A program made the position numbers and the translations under genes. From the NCBI RefSeq assembly GCF_028622875.1, contig NZ_CP117709.1, positions 1,736,001-1,800,000 on the forward strand: a stretch of 64,000 nt of DNA, read 5' to 3'. Of this stretch, positions 8,117 to 19,106 are shown piece by piece; position 1 is the first letter of the stretch, and the number at the start of each line of letters is the position of its first letter. Under the pieces are notes generated by a model. It was not told the DNA's origin and did not search any database. It worked only from the letters and a program-made list of their open reading frames with translations. The stretch is from Streptomyces sp. MMBL 11-1 (GTDB lineage: Bacteria > Actinomycetota > Actinomycetes > Streptomycetales > Streptomycetaceae).

Positions 8117-9034
8117 TCAGGACTGCTTGTGCAGTCCGAGATTTTCGTAGATCTCGAGCGTCGCCGTCGAGTTGTTCAGCGTGATGAAGTGCAGTCCGGG
8201 CACACCCTCGGACAGCAGCTTCGCGCAGAACTCCGTTGCGAAGTCGATACCAAGGGAGCGTACAGCGGCTGGATCGCCCTTGGCCGCGAGGATGCGCTCT
8301 TTCAGCGACGCGGGCACGGTCGCGTTGCTGAGCTGGGAGAACTTTTCCAGTTGCTTCACACTGGTAAGGGGCATGACCTCGGGGATCACCGGCGTTTCGC
8401 AACCCGCGGCGACCACTCGGTCACGCATCCGGAGATAGTCCTCCGGGCGGAAGAACATCTGGGTGATCGCATAATCCGCGCCCGCCCGGCACTTGTCCAC
8501 GAAATGCCCGATGTCCGTCTCCCAGTCGGAGGACCGGGGGTGCATTTCGGGAAAGGCCGCGACGCCGACGCAGAAGTCGCCCGACTCCTTGATCAGACGG
8601 ACGAGATCGGCGGCGTACTTCACCCCCTGCGGGTGCTCCACCCACTCCCCCATCGGATCGCCCGGCGGGTCGCCGCGGACCGCGAGGATGTTCCTGATGC
8701 CCGCGTCGGCGTACTGCCCGATCATGTTGCGCAACTCGGCGACGGAGTGGTTCACCGCGGTGAGGTGGGCGACCGGGGTGAGCGTCGAGTCGGCGGCGAT
8801 CTGCTGGGTGGCCCGGACCGTCCCGGCACGGGTGGAGCCGCCGGCGCCGTACGTCACGGAGACGAAGCTCGGACGGACCGCCTCGACGCGGCGGAGCGCG
8901 TTCCAGAGGTTCCGCTCACCTTTTTCCGTCTTGGGCGCCCAGAACTCGAAGGAGTACGACGTTCTGCCGGTCGCTAGCAGGTCACGCACGGTGCGCGCGT
9001 GATCCGTCCTGGTGGATGGTGTGCCAAGGGCCAT
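8117..9034 (-). CDS. metF: Methylenetetrahydrofolate reductase
   Basis: A 305-residue TIM-barrel flavoenzyme that reduces 5,10-methylene-THF to 5-methyl-THF for methionine synthesis. The family pattern is clear: [18 protein letters not shown] (Glu involved in catalysis), [25 protein letters not shown], and [16 protein letters not shown]. Length fits the bacterial family. The ATG is directly preceded by a promoter (TTGGGG, 18 bases, TAACCT at 9041-9046) with only 6 bases between the -10 hexamer and ATG, so the mRNA is probably leaderless. There is no riboswitch between it and thiE. Confidence 0.97.
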   Translation of the reverse strand: MALGTPSTRTDHARTVRDLLATGRTSYSFEFWAPKTEKGERNLWNALRRVEAVRPSFVSVTYGAGGSTRAGTVRATQQIAADSTLTPVAHLTAVNHSVAELRNMIGQYADAGIRNILAVRGDPPGDPMGEWVEHPQGVKYAADLVRLIKESGDFCVGVAAFPEMHPRSSDWETDIGHFVDKCRAGADYAITQMFFRPEDYLRMRDRVVAAGCETPVIPEVMPLTSVKQLEKFSQLSNATVPASLKERILAAKGDPAAVRSLGIDFATEFCAKLLSEGVPGLHFITLNNSTATLEIYENLGLHKQS

Positions 9035-9040
9035 AAAGGG

Positions 9041-9070
9041 AGGTTAACCAGGGGGTGGACGCTCCCCCAA
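9041..9070 (-). promoter_or_regulatory. Leaderless metF promoter
   Basis: On the minus strand, TTGGGG (9065-9070) and TAACCT (9041-9046) are separated by 18 bases. The -10 hexamer ends 6 bases before the metF ATG. The strand has no Shine-Dalgarno sequence here, supporting leaderless initiation. Confidence 0.6.
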
Positions 9071-9203
9071 CCAGAGCGGCTGACTTTGTCTCGTTTTGCC
9101 GGACTGTTGTCCATCCCTCGGACAAGTGCCGGAGTTGTCCCCCATCGGCGCGTCGGCCGATGGGCGGCTCGGCATGCGGCGGCACCCGGCGGCACGCGGA
9201 AGA

Positions 9204-9854
9204 TCAGAGCGCGCGGGCCCTGACCCGTCGGGCCAGCTCCGCGGTGGCGGCGGCGGGATCGTCGGCCTCGGTGATGGCCCGGACGACGACGACACGGCGG
9301 GCCCCGGCGTCCAGCACCTGGTCCAGGTTGCCCGCGTCGATCCCGCCGATCGCGAACCAGGGCCGCGGCCCGCCGAGGGAGGCGGCGTAGCGCACGAGGT
9401 CGAGGCCCGGTGCGTGGCGGCCGGGCTTGGTGGGGGTGGGCCAGCAGGGGCCGGTGCAGAAGTAGTCCACACCGTCCTGGGCGAGCGCCGCGTCGACCTC
9501 GGCCTCGGCGTGCGTGGAGCGGCCGATCAGCCGGTCGTCGCCGATGATGGCCCGGGCGGCGGGAACCGGCAGATCGCCCTGGCCGAGGTGGAGGACGTCG
9601 GCGTCGATGGCGTGGGCGACGTCGGCGCGGTCGTTCACGGCGAGGAGCTTGCCGTGCCGGCGGCAGGCGTCGGCGAGGACGGCGAGATGCTCCAGCTCCT
9701 CGGCGGCCTCCATGCCCTTGTCCCGGAGCTGGACGATGTCGACGCCGGCGGCGAGCACGGCGTCCAGGAAGGCGGGGAGGTCACCCTGGCGCTTGCGGGC
9801 GTCCGTGCACAGGTAGAGCCGGGCGTCGGACAGCTGCTCGCGAGGCGTGGGCAT
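9204..9854 (-). CDS. thiE: Thiamine phosphate synthase
   Basis: A 216-residue TIM-barrel enzyme that joins HMP-diphosphate and the thiazole phosphate to make thiamine phosphate. Diagnostic motifs are [34 protein letters not shown] (family positions around residues 70-93), [16 protein letters not shown] and [15 protein letters not shown] lies seven bases before the ATG. The gene is transcribed away from thiO-thiS-thiG, with three genes between. No TPP riboswitch is visible in front of it, so it seems to be expressed separately from thiOSG. Confidence 0.97.
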   Translation of the reverse strand: MPTPREQLSDARLYLCTDARKRQGDLPAFLDAVLAAGVDIVQLRDKGMEAAEELEHLAVLADACRRHGKLLAVNDRADVAHAIDADVLHLGQGDLPVPAARAIIGDDRLIGRSTHAEAEVDAALAQDGVDYFCTGPCWPTPTKPGRHAPGLDLVRYAASLGGPRPWFAIGGIDAGNLDQVLDAGARRVVVVRAITEADDPAAATAELARRVRARAL

Positions 9855-9929
9855 GGGTGGGCTCCCCCGTGGTCGTGACGGTGCACGGGCCGCGTCGGGC
9901 GGCCCGTGCTCCGCTTCCTGTCGTGTCGG

Positions 9930-10295
9930 TCAGACGGCGAGCGCCTGGGCGCGGCGCTTCACCTCCGTACCGCGATTCTCGCTCAGCGCCTGCGCGGGGG
10001 TGCCGGGCAGGGTCGGGTCGGGAGTGAAGAGCCACTCCAGCATCTCTTCGTCGGAATAGCCGTCGTCCCTCAGCAGGGTCAGGGTGCCGGAGAGGCCCTT
10101 GACCACCTTGTCGCCGTCGATGAAGGCGGCGGGCACCTGGAGCGCCCGGTTCTCACCACGGCGTACGGCGATGAGCTGGCCTTCCTTGACCAGCTGCCGC
10201 ACGCGCGTCACCTGGACATCGAGCATGTCCGCGATGTCGGGGAGGTGGAGCCAGGCGGGGACGAGAGCATCGGTCTTTGCGTCAATCTCGGTCAC
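9930..10295 (-). CDS. Rv2175c-family DNA-binding protein
   Basis: A 121-residue protein. The N-terminal helix-turn-helix reads WLHLPDIADMLDVQVTRVRQ, followed by LVKEGQLIAVRRGENRALQVP and a C-terminal helical domain containing GTLTLLRDDGYSDEEMLEWLF. This matches the Mycobacterium Rv2175c family, whose member is a substrate of the Ser/Thr kinase PknL. A PASTA-less kinase is not adjacent here, but a PASTA kinase lies 4 kb away; a functional link is speculative. The start is GTG without a Shine-Dalgarno sequence. Confidence 0.9.
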   Translation of the reverse strand: MTEIDAKTDALVPAWLHLPDIADMLDVQVTRVRQLVKEGQLIAVRRGENRALQVPAAFIDGDKVVKGLSGTLTLLRDDGYSDEEMLEWLFTPDPTLPGTPAQALSENRGTEVKRRAQALAV

Positions 10296-10376
10296 AGGGA
10301 CAAGCGTGCCATCCCGGACCGACAGCCGGTAGCCGGGCCGACCGTACGGGGGCGGCCCGGCGGACCACCGGGCCCG

Positions 10377-11618
10377 TCACAGGGCGGCGGACTTCAGCGG
10401 TACGGCAGGGTCGGCCACCTTCTCCGGATCGAGGGCGGCCCCCGACTCGATGAGCCTGCGGCCCTGGGCGAGGTCGCGCGGGCGGCCCACGGCGAGCACG
10501 GCCACCAGCGCGCCGCCGCGCAGCCAGCACACCGACCAGGCGGCGTCCGCCCCGTCGCCGCGCCACACCAGGGTGTCGGCGTCCGCGTGGTGTCCGGCGT
10601 ACTGCACGAAGCGGCCGAACTGCTCGGACCAGAAGTACGGGACGGGGTCGTAGACGGGGAGCGGTCCCCCGTCCTGGGCTGCCATGATCGCGGCGGCCGC
10701 GGTGCGCGGGCCCTGGAGTGCGTTGTCCCAGTGGTGGACCAGCAGGCGTGTCCCGTAGCGGGTGGAGGGGAAGGAGGCGCAGTCCCCGACCGCGTACACA
10801 TCGGGCAGCGAGGTGCGCAGCGCGCTGTCGGCGGTGACCGAGCCGTCCGGGCCGAGCGCGACCCCGGAGCCGGCGAGCCAGCGGGTGGCGGGGCGCGCGC
10901 CGATGCCGACGACCACGGCCCCGGCGGGCAGGACCCGGCCGTCGTCGAGGACGACGGCCCCCTCCTCGACGCGGTCGACCCGGGTCCCGGTGAGGAGTTC
11001 GGCGCCGCTGTCGGCGTACCAGGCGGCCATCGGGGCGGCCACCTCGGCGGGCAGCGTGCCCGCGAGGGGGCGGGCGGCGGCCTCGACGACGGTGACCGCG
11101 CAGCCCGCGGCGCGGGCGGCGGTGGCGAACTCCGCGCCGATCCAGCCCGCCCCGACGACGACCACGTCGTGCTGCCGGTCCAGGACGGGCCGCAGCCGGG
11201 CGGCGTCGTCGAGGGTGCGCAGCAGATGGACACCGGGCACGCCCTCGGCGCCGGGCAGGGTCATGGGCTCCGCGCCGGTCGCGAGGACCAGGGCGTCGTA
11301 GGACACCGGCCCGTCGGCGGTGTCCAGCACATGGTCGGCGGCCCGCAGCGCGGTGACGTCCAGGCCGATGCGCAGCGTGATGTCCAGCGCCTCGAAGTCG
11401 ATGTCGAAGGCGGAGTCCTCGGCCTTGCCCAGCAGTACGGCCTTGGACAACGGCGGGCGGTCGTAGGGCTGGTGGGGTTCGGCCCCGATCAGGGTGACGG
11501 GCCCGGTGAAGCCCGCCTCGCGCAGGGCCACGGCGCTCTGCACGCCCGCCATGCCCGCTCCGACGACCACGACGTGCCGTGCCGGTCGCGCCGCCCGCTG
11601 TTCCGTCTGCTCGCTCAC
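10377..11618 (-). CDS. FAD/NAD(P)-dependent oxidoreductase, ferredoxin/rhodocoxin-reductase type
   Basis: A 413-residue enzyme with two Rossmann motifs: VVVGAGMAGVQSAVALREAG for FAD near residue 16 and VVVGAGWIGAEFATAARAAG for NAD(P)H near residue 150. The PYDRPPLSK segment and TSLPDVYAVGDCA are typical of the rubredoxin/ferredoxin reductase group that feeds electrons to ferredoxins and P450s. The C terminus contains the reductase domain (VWRGDGADAAWSVCWLRGG). No ferredoxin or P450 gene is adjacent. GTG follows TAAGGT (11625-11630) by 6 bases, consistent with a leaderless start. Confidence 0.92.
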   Translation of the reverse strand: MSEQTEQRAARPARHVVVVGAGMAGVQSAVALREAGFTGPVTLIGAEPHQPYDRPPLSKAVLLGKAEDSAFDIDFEALDITLRIGLDVTALRAADHVLDTADGPVSYDALVLATGAEPMTLPGAEGVPGVHLLRTLDDAARLRPVLDRQHDVVVVGAGWIGAEFATAARAAGCAVTVVEAAARPLAGTLPAEVAAPMAAWYADSGAELLTGTRVDRVEEGAVVLDDGRVLPAGAVVVGIGARPATRWLAGSGVALGPDGSVTADSALRTSLPDVYAVGDCASFPSTRYGTRLLVHHWDNALQGPRTAAAAIMAAQDGGPLPVYDPVPYFWSEQFGRFVQYAGHHADADTLVWRGDGADAAWSVCWLRGGALVAVLAVGRPRDLAQGRRLIESGAALDPEKVADPAVPLKSAAL

Positions 11619-11677
11619 CCGTCCACCTTAATCAGCTGACGGGGCATCAGGCAGGGGGGTGCGGAGAAGGAAGGGGA

Positions 11678-11731
11678 GGGATCTCGGGGAACCCGGGGAT
11701 CTCGGAGAACTCGGGGATCTCGGGCAGGAGC
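11678..11731. repeat. Three tandem 18-bp repeats
   Basis: Units 11678-11695, 11696-11713 and 11714-11731 all start GGGATCTCGG; the second reads GGGATCTCGGAGAACTCG and the third diverges in its second half. The array abuts the stop codon of the gene at 11732-12073. It has no obvious hairpin and may be a small variable-number repeat. Confidence 0.75.
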
Positions 11732-12073
11732 TCAGGAAGGGAGCTGTTCCACCACGCTGGTGCCGCTGCCCTCCTGGGACTCCCAGGCCCACCGCTCCTC
11801 CAGCCGCACCCGCCCGTCGGCGAGGTCGACCACCGTGGAGAGGCAGTGCCCGGACGAGGTCGTTCCGTCCTGCTTGAGCTGCACGTAGCGGAAGTCCAGC
11901 GCGTCCCCGTCGCGGGTGCCGACGAGATGGCCGCGGACCACGTCGCCGCCCGCGTACTCGGCCCAGATCCGGCCGTCCAGCTCGTGGTACGTGAAGCGGG
12001 TACGGGTGCCGACCTGGCCGGGGGCCTGGTCGGCGACGGGCGACAGGACGAGTCCGTCGAGCGAACGGGCCAT
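11732..12073 (-). CDS. Conserved small protein often labelled n-acetylglutamate synthase
   Basis: A 113-residue beta-rich protein. The pattern TRFTYHELDGRIWAEYAGG, VRGHLVGTRDGDALDFRYV, GHCLSTVVDLADGRVRLEE and WESQEGSGTSVVEQ matches a family of small bacterial proteins often mislabelled n-acetylglutamate synthase, without an acetyltransferase fold. The fold looks like a small beta barrel. GAGGAG precedes the ATG by eight bases. It is divergent from the thiOSG operon. True function unknown. Confidence 0.8.
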   Translation of the reverse strand: MARSLDGLVLSPVADQAPGQVGTRTRFTYHELDGRIWAEYAGGDVVRGHLVGTRDGDALDFRYVQLKQDGTTSSGHCLSTVVDLADGRVRLEERWAWESQEGSGTSVVEQLPS

Positions 12074-12130
12074 GGTGGCTGCTCCTCTACTGGCCGGGGA
12101 CGGCGGGGTTTAGGGTGGCCAAGGTAGAAC

Positions 12131-12225
12131 ACTCGCGGGAGCCCGGACGCACCGGGCTGAGAGGGAGGCTGGACGGCCTCCGACCGTACGAACCTGCTCC
12201 GGGTCATGCCGGCGAAGGGAGGGGC
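12131..12225 (+). ncRNA. TPP riboswitch
   Basis: The THI element is clear: CGCGGGAGCCCG at its 5' side, CCGGGCTGAGAGGG (12153 onwards), ACGAACCTGCTCCGGGTCA and GCCGGCGAAGGGAG at the 3' end. It ends about ten bases before the thiO ATG and contains the GGGAG that could serve as the ribosome binding site, so TPP binding probably blocks translation of thiO. An upstream TAGGGT (12112-12117) is a possible -10 hexamer. Confidence 0.96.
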
Positions 12226-12234
12226 TGGACACCC

Positions 12235-14509
<2,275 letters not shown>

Positions 14510-14626
14510 GCACCGGTACGCGGTCGGGGGCCGCAGAACGTGTCCCTGTCACGGATCGGCTGCAGAACGGGCCCGGGAACGCCCTCGCCCGTCCGGGGTG
14601 TCGGCGGCGGCTCGTAGACTCTCGGG

Positions 14627-16552
14627 GTGGACACGACCCTCCAGGACCCTCTCGTCGGGCAGCTGCTCGACGGCCGGTATCGCATTGAGGCGCGCATCGC
14701 CGTCGGCGGGATGGCCACGGTCTACCGGGCCGTGGACACCCGCCTGGACCGGGTGCTCGCCCTGAAGGTGATGCACCCGGCGCTCGCCACCGACGTCTCG
14801 TTCGTCGAGCGCTTCATCCGGGAGGCCAAGTCGGTGGCCCGTCTGGCGCACCCCAATGTCGTCGCGGTCTTCGACCAGGGGGCCGAGGGCGCGTATGTCT
14901 ACCTCGCGATGGAGTACGTGGCGGGCTGCACCCTGCGTGACGTGCTGCGCGAGCGCGGGGCCCTCCAGCCCCGGGCGGCGCTGGACATCCTGGAGCCGGT
15001 CCTCGCCGCGCTCGGCGCCGCGCACCGGGCGGGGTTCGTGCACCGCGACATGAAGCCGGAGAACGTCCTGATAGGGGACGACGGCCGGGTGAAGGTCGCC
15101 GACTTCGGCCTGGTCAGGGCGGTCGGCACGGCCACCGACACGACGGGCTCCCTGCTGGGCACCGTGTCGTATCTGGCCCCCGAGCAGATCGAGCACGGCA
15201 GCGCCGACACCCGCAGCGACGTGTACGCCTGCGGGGTCGTGCTGTACGAGATGCTGACCGGCGCCAAGCCCCACACCGGCGAGAACGCCGCCCAGGTCAT
15301 CTACCGGCACCTCAACTCCGACGTCCCGGCCCCGTCCGCCGTCGTGCCGGGGCTCCCGGTCGCGCTGGACAGCCTGGTGGCGAGCGCGACCGCCCGCAAT
15401 CCCGAGGTGCGCCCGCACGACGCGGTGCTGCTGCTGGCCGAGGCGCGTGAGGCCCGTGCCACGCTGACCGACGCCGAGCTGGACGCCGTACCGCCGGGGG
15501 CCCTGTCGGACACCCATGACGGCGCGGACGACCGTACGAGCGTGATCCCGCGGGCCCTCCCGGAGGACGGCGACGGCGTGCACCGCACCAGCCGCCTGGA
15601 GACGCCGCCCGCGGAGCCCGCCGCTCCCCGGCGCGGGGCCGGCCGTCGCGGCCCGTTCGGCGGGCCGCACCGCAAGCTGATCATGGTGCTCAGCGCCGTA
15701 CTGCTCACGCTGGGCATAGGGACAGGCGTCTGGTACATCAACTCCGGGCAGTTCACCCAGGTCCCCTCGCTGCTGGGCCAGACCCAGCAGACCGCCGAGA
15801 AGCGGCTCTCCGACGAAGGGCTCGGGCTGAAGGGCGTGGAGCGGGTCTTCAGCGACACCGTCGAGCGGGGCTCGGTCGTGAGCAGCGACCCCGCCTCGGG
15901 CGACCGGATCCGGGGCAACGGCTCGGTGAAACTCGTCGTCTCGCGGGGTCCGGAGATCGTACGGGTGCCCGACGTCGTGGGCCGCTCCCTCGCGGACGCC
16001 CGGCGCTCCCTGAAGAAGGTGGGCCTGGCCCCCGGGATGGTGACCAGGGAGTTCAGCGAGGACGTGGCCCGCGGCGAGGTGATCCGCACGGACCCCCGCG
16101 CGGGCACGGACCGCAACCCGGACACGGCCGTGGCGCTCGTCGTCAGCAAGGGCGCCCCGATCGACGTCCCGGACGTCACCGGGCTCTCCGCCGAGGAGGC
16201 CACCGCCGAGCTGACGGCCGAGGGGCTGAAGGCCGAGGTGCTGCCCGGCCGGATCCACTCCGCCGAGACCGAGGGTGCCGTCGCCGAGCAGTCCCCCGGC
16301 GCGGGCGTCGAGGCCGCCGAGGGCGACACGATCGAGCTGACCGTCTCCAAGGGCCCCCGCATGCTCGACGTCCCGGACGTCACCGGCCGGGACGCCGACG
16401 AAGCGCGGAGCACCCTGGAGGAGGCCGGCTTCGAGGTGAAGGTCGACCGGCCGTTCCTCTCCTTCAGCGACACGATCGCGAGCCAGTCCGTGGACGGCGG
16501 CGAGCAGGCCCCCGAGGGGTCCACGATCACGATCAGGACCAAGGGGCTCTAG
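14627..16552 (+). CDS. PASTA-domain Ser/Thr protein kinase
   Basis: A 641-residue PknB-type receptor kinase. Kinase domain at residues 15-285: Gly loop IAVGGMATVY, Lys47 in LALKVMHP, HRDMKPENVL catalytic loop, DFGLVRA. A Pro/Arg-rich juxtamembrane region leads to one membrane helix (about residues 350-372, IMVLSAVLLTLGIGTGVWYI). Four extracellular PASTA repeats follow, each opening with a VPSLLG, VPDVVG or VPDVTG motif, which in this family bind muropeptides or lipid II. The GTG lies 6 bases after TAGACT (14615-14620), so the mRNA is probably leaderless. Expected role: cell-wall-linked signalling. Confidence 0.96.
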   Translation: MDTTLQDPLVGQLLDGRYRIEARIAVGGMATVYRAVDTRLDRVLALKVMHPALATDVSFVERFIREAKSVARLAHPNVVAVFDQGAEGAYVYLAMEYVAGCTLRDVLRERGALQPRAALDILEPVLAALGAAHRAGFVHRDMKPENVLIGDDGRVKVADFGLVRAVGTATDTTGSLLGTVSYLAPEQIEHGSADTRSDVYACGVVLYEMLTGAKPHTGENAAQVIYRHLNSDVPAPSAVVPGLPVALDSLVASATARNPEVRPHDAVLLLAEAREARATLTDAELDAVPPGALSDTHDGADDRTSVIPRALPEDGDGVHRTSRLETPPAEPAAPRRGAGRRGPFGGPHRKLIMVLSAVLLTLGIGTGVWYINSGQFTQVPSLLGQTQQTAEKRLSDEGLGLKGVERVFSDTVERGSVVSSDPASGDRIRGNGSVKLVVSRGPEIVRVPDVVGRSLADARRSLKKVGLAPGMVTREFSEDVARGEVIRTDPRAGTDRNPDTAVALVVSKGAPIDVPDVTGLSAEEATAELTAEGLKAEVLPGRIHSAETEGAVAEQSPGAGVEAAEGDTIELTVSKGPRMLDVPDVTGRDADEARSTLEEAGFEVKVDRPFLSFSDTIASQSVDGGEQAPEGSTITIRTKGL

Positions 16553-16558
16553 AACCAG

Positions 16559-17455
16559 ATGCACGCTCTGCGCAATCCGGTGGGCGGACACGTCCCGGTG
16601 GCCGGCGGCCTGGCCAAGGTCGGCCTGGAGTACGCCCGGGAGCTGGCGGCGGAGGCCGTGCAGGTCTTCGTGGCCAATCCGCGCGGCTGGGCCACGCCCG
16701 CCGGGAACCCGGCGCAGGACGAGCTGTTCCGCGCCGGGTGCGCGGCGGCCTCGATCCCGGCGTACGTCCACGCCCCGTATCTGATCAACTTCGGCTCGCA
16801 CACCGGGGCGACGGTCGAGAAGTCCGTGGAGTCGCTCCGCCACTCACTGCGGCGGGCCCGGGAGATCGGCGCGCTGGGCGTGGTGGTGCACACCGGTTCG
16901 GCGACCGGCGGACGGCCGCGCGCCGAGGCGCTGGCCCAGGTGCGCGAGCACATGCGCCCGCTGCTGGACGAGCTGGCCCACGAGGACTCCCCGGATCTGC
17001 TGCTGGAGTCGACGGCCGGCCAGGGCTTCTCGCTCTGCTCGCGGACCTGGGACTTCGGTCCGTACTTCGAGGCACTGGACTCCCACCCGAAGCTCGGCAT
17101 CTGCCTGGACACGTGCCACATCTACGCCGCCGGGCACGATCTGGCCGGTCCCTCGGGGATGCGGCAGACGCTCGACCTGCTGGTGGACACGGTCGGCGAG
17201 GGGCGGCTGAAGCTGATCCACGCCAATGACTCCAAGGCCGTCGTGGGGGCCCACAAGGACCGGCACGAGAACATCGGCGCAGGTCACATCGGGGTGGAGC
17301 CCTTCCGGGAGCTGTTCACGCATCCGGCGACCCAGGGTGTGCCGCTGATCATCGAGACGCCCGGCGGCAAGGAGGGGCACGCGGCGGACGTGGCCCGTCT
17401 GAAAGGGCTGCGGGAGACGGGTCAGAGCTCGGGGCCGTCCCCGGGCTCCTCCTGA
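16559..17455 (+). CDS. nfo: Deoxyribonuclease IV (AP endonuclease family 2)
   Basis: A 298-residue TIM-barrel endonuclease that cuts DNA at abasic sites. Metal-ligand motifs of the Nfo family are present: VHAPYLINFGSHTG, VVHTGSATG, LLLESTAGQG, GICLDTCHIYAAGHD, LIHANDSKAVVGAHKDRHEN and PLIIETPG. It begins 6 bases after the kinase stop codon and may be co-transcribed with it; there is only a weak AAGGGG upstream. The last 34 bases overlap the convergent molybdenum oxidoreductase gene. Confidence 0.95.
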   Translation: MHALRNPVGGHVPVAGGLAKVGLEYARELAAEAVQVFVANPRGWATPAGNPAQDELFRAGCAAASIPAYVHAPYLINFGSHTGATVEKSVESLRHSLRRAREIGALGVVVHTGSATGGRPRAEALAQVREHMRPLLDELAHEDSPDLLLESTAGQGFSLCSRTWDFGPYFEALDSHPKLGICLDTCHIYAAGHDLAGPSGMRQTLDLLVDTVGEGRLKLIHANDSKAVVGAHKDRHENIGAGHIGVEPFRELFTHPATQGVPLIIETPGGKEGHAADVARLKGLRETGQSSGPSPGSS

Positions 17456-18054
17456 TAGGAGTAGCGCTGCTCGCCCCAGGGGTCGCCGATGTTGTGGTAG
17501 CCGCGCTCCTCCCAGAATCCGCGCCGGTCCGCCGTCATGTACTCGATGCCCCGGACCCATTTCGGGCCCTTCCAGGCGTACAGGTGCGGGACGACGAGGC
17601 GGAGCGGGAAGCCGTGCTCGGCGGTGAGCAGTTCGCCGTCCTTGTGGGTGGCGAAGAGGGTGCGCTCGGAGGCGAAGTCGTCGAGGCGCAGGTTCGATGA
17701 GAAGCCGTATTCGGCCCAGACCATCACATGGGTGGCGTCGGGGGCGGGCGGCGCCAGGTCGAGGAGCGTACGGGCGGGGACCCCGCCCCATTCGGCGCCG
17801 ATCATGCTGAACTTCGTCACGCAGTGCAGATCGGCGACGACCGAGGAGAACGGCAGCGCCGAGAAGTCCTGATGGTTCCAGCGGTGCTTCTCGCCGTCGG
17901 CGGTGGCCCCGAAGACCCGGAACTCCCAGCGGTCGGGCTTGAACTTGGGAACGGGCCCGTAATGGGTGACCGGCCATCCGCGCTGCAGTCGCTGTCCCGG
18001 CGGAAGCTCGGACTGCTCTGTCTCGCGGTTTTTCCGGCTTTCCGGCTGACCCAT
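17422..18054 (-). CDS. Sulfite oxidase-like molybdopterin oxidoreductase
   Basis: A 210-residue protein of the SUOX/MsrP-like molybdenum domain. Key features: RWEFRVFGATADG, then SVVADLHCVTKFSMIG, whose Cys should ligate molybdenum, and WAEYGFSSNLRLDDF and GFPLRLVVPHLYAWKG, typical of the cofactor-binding fold. There is no signal peptide or TAT motif, so the protein is probably cytoplasmic, and there is no dimerisation domain (shorter than true sulfite oxidase). GGAGG lies before the ATG. Substrate unknown. Transcribed convergently with nfo and divergently from bfr. Confidence 0.9.
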   Translation of the reverse strand: MGQPESRKNRETEQSELPPGQRLQRGWPVTHYGPVPKFKPDRWEFRVFGATADGEKHRWNHQDFSALPFSSVVADLHCVTKFSMIGAEWGGVPARTLLDLAPPAPDATHVMVWAEYGFSSNLRLDDFASERTLFATHKDGELLTAEHGFPLRLVVPHLYAWKGPKWVRGIEYMTADRRGFWEERGYHNIGDPWGEQRYSYQEEPGDGPEL

Positions 18055-18212
18055 GCCTCCATGGTGACAGACAGGCAGGGGTGGTCATGACCAGGGGAGG
18101 AACCCATCCGGGCAACTCGTACTAAGCGTGCACTTACTGGACGGCCGGTGGGCGCGGTGCGAGGATCTGGCCAACTCGCAGAATCGATCACCGGTTGGAA
18201 GGAGCCTTTGCC

Positions 18213-18692
18213 ATGCAGGGCGACCCCGAGGTCCTTGAGTTTCTCAATGAGCAGCTGACCGCCGAACTGACCGCCATCAATCAGTACTTCCTGCACGCCA
18301 AGATGCAGGACAACTTCGGGTGGACGAAGCTCGCGAAATACACCCGGGCCGAGTCCTTCGACGAGATGAAGCACGCCGAGATCCTCACCGACCGGATCCT
18401 GTTCCTCGACGGGCTGCCGAACTACCAGCGGCTCTTCCATGTGCGGGTGGGCCAGACGGTCACCGAGATGTTCCAGGCGGACCGCCAGGTCGAGGTGGAG
18501 GCGATCGACCGCCTCAAGCGCGGTATCGAGGTGATGCGCGGCAAGGGCGACATCACGTCCGCGAACATCTTCGAGTCGATCCTGGCGGACGAGGAGCACC
18601 ACATCGACTATCTCGACACCCAGCTGGAGCTGGTCGAGAAGCTCGGTGAGCCGCTCTACATCGCCCAGCTGATCGAGCAGCCGGAGAGCTGA
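18213..18692 (+). CDS. bfr: Bacterioferritin
   Basis: A 159-residue iron-storage subunit that forms a 24-mer shell. The ATG at 18213 is preceded by AAGGAG; with this start, numbering matches the family: Glu18, Glu51, Met52 (haem ligand), His54, in QLTAELTAINQYF and AESFDEMKHAEILTDRI. The second half holds EVEAIDRLKRGIEVM and LADEEHHIDYLDTQL, giving the remaining ferroxidase ligands. Paired with bfd, whose gene is convergent and ends 58 bases away. Confidence 0.98.
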   Translation: MQGDPEVLEFLNEQLTAELTAINQYFLHAKMQDNFGWTKLAKYTRAESFDEMKHAEILTDRILFLDGLPNYQRLFHVRVGQTVTEMFQADRQVEVEAIDRLKRGIEVMRGKGDITSANIFESILADEEHHIDYLDTQLELVEKLGEPLYIAQLIEQPES

Positions 18693-18704
18693 CCGGGCTG
18701 TTCC

Positions 18705-18755
18705 CCCGGGGAGTGCGGGCCGGTCAGGGCTCCCGGGGAGTGCGGGCCGGTCAGG
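18705..18755. repeat. Perfect 24-bp direct repeat between bfr and bfd
   Basis: The same 24 bases occur at 18705-18728 and 18732-18755, separated by three bases. The second copy overlaps the bfd stop codon. It looks like a local duplication in the convergent intergenic region. Confidence 0.85.
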
Positions 18756-19056
18756 CGGCGTCGGAGAGCGTCACGTCCCGGATCGCTCCGATGGCGGCCG
18801 CCGCCGCGGCCGATGCCGCGACGGTCGCGGCGACCGGGTGCGCGGGAGATGCGGTCGCGGGGCCCTGACGCTGGTCGAGCAGCTCGCGGCGGGGGCAGTC
18901 GCCGCGGCCCAGCAGGGCCTGGATGCGGCGCACACATCCACCGCAGTCCGTCCCGGCCTTGCAGGCCGACGCGATCTGCCGGGGTGTGCAGGCTCCGGCG
19001 TCCGCATGCTTCTTGACCTGCGCTTCCGTGATGCCGAAGCAGGAACAGACGTACAT
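18751..19056 (-). CDS. bfd: Bacterioferritin-associated ferredoxin
   Basis: A 101-residue protein whose N-terminal half is a BFD-type [2Fe-2S] domain: MYVCSCFGITEAQVKKH, then CKAGTDCGGCVRRIQALL. The four ligand cysteines are Cys4, Cys6, Cys38 and Cys41. I chose the ATG at 19056 because GGGAGG lies eight bases before it. The C-terminal 50 residues are Ala/Thr-rich and not part of the usual 64-residue Bfd, so they may be a disordered tail. In other bacteria Bfd reduces and releases iron from Bfr. The iron box at 19107-19125 implies induction under iron limitation. Confidence 0.95.
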   Translation of the reverse strand: MYVCSCFGITEAQVKKHADAGACTPRQIASACKAGTDCGGCVRRIQALLGRGDCPRRELLDQRQGPATASPAHPVAATVAASAAAAAAIGAIRDVTLSDAA

Positions 19057-19106
19057 GCGGTTCACCTCCCTGCGGGTCGGTCACGGGTGCCGCCCCGATT
19101 TCCACG

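Noticed and set aside
9035..9203. Cobalamin or SAM riboswitch before metF
   Set aside because: The mRNA appears leaderless and the region to thiE is too short and lacks any aptamer strings.
18121..18150. TAAGCGTGCACTTA near bfr as an iron or redox box
   Set aside because: Symmetry is only 5 of 7 per arm and it does not match the DmdR consensus.
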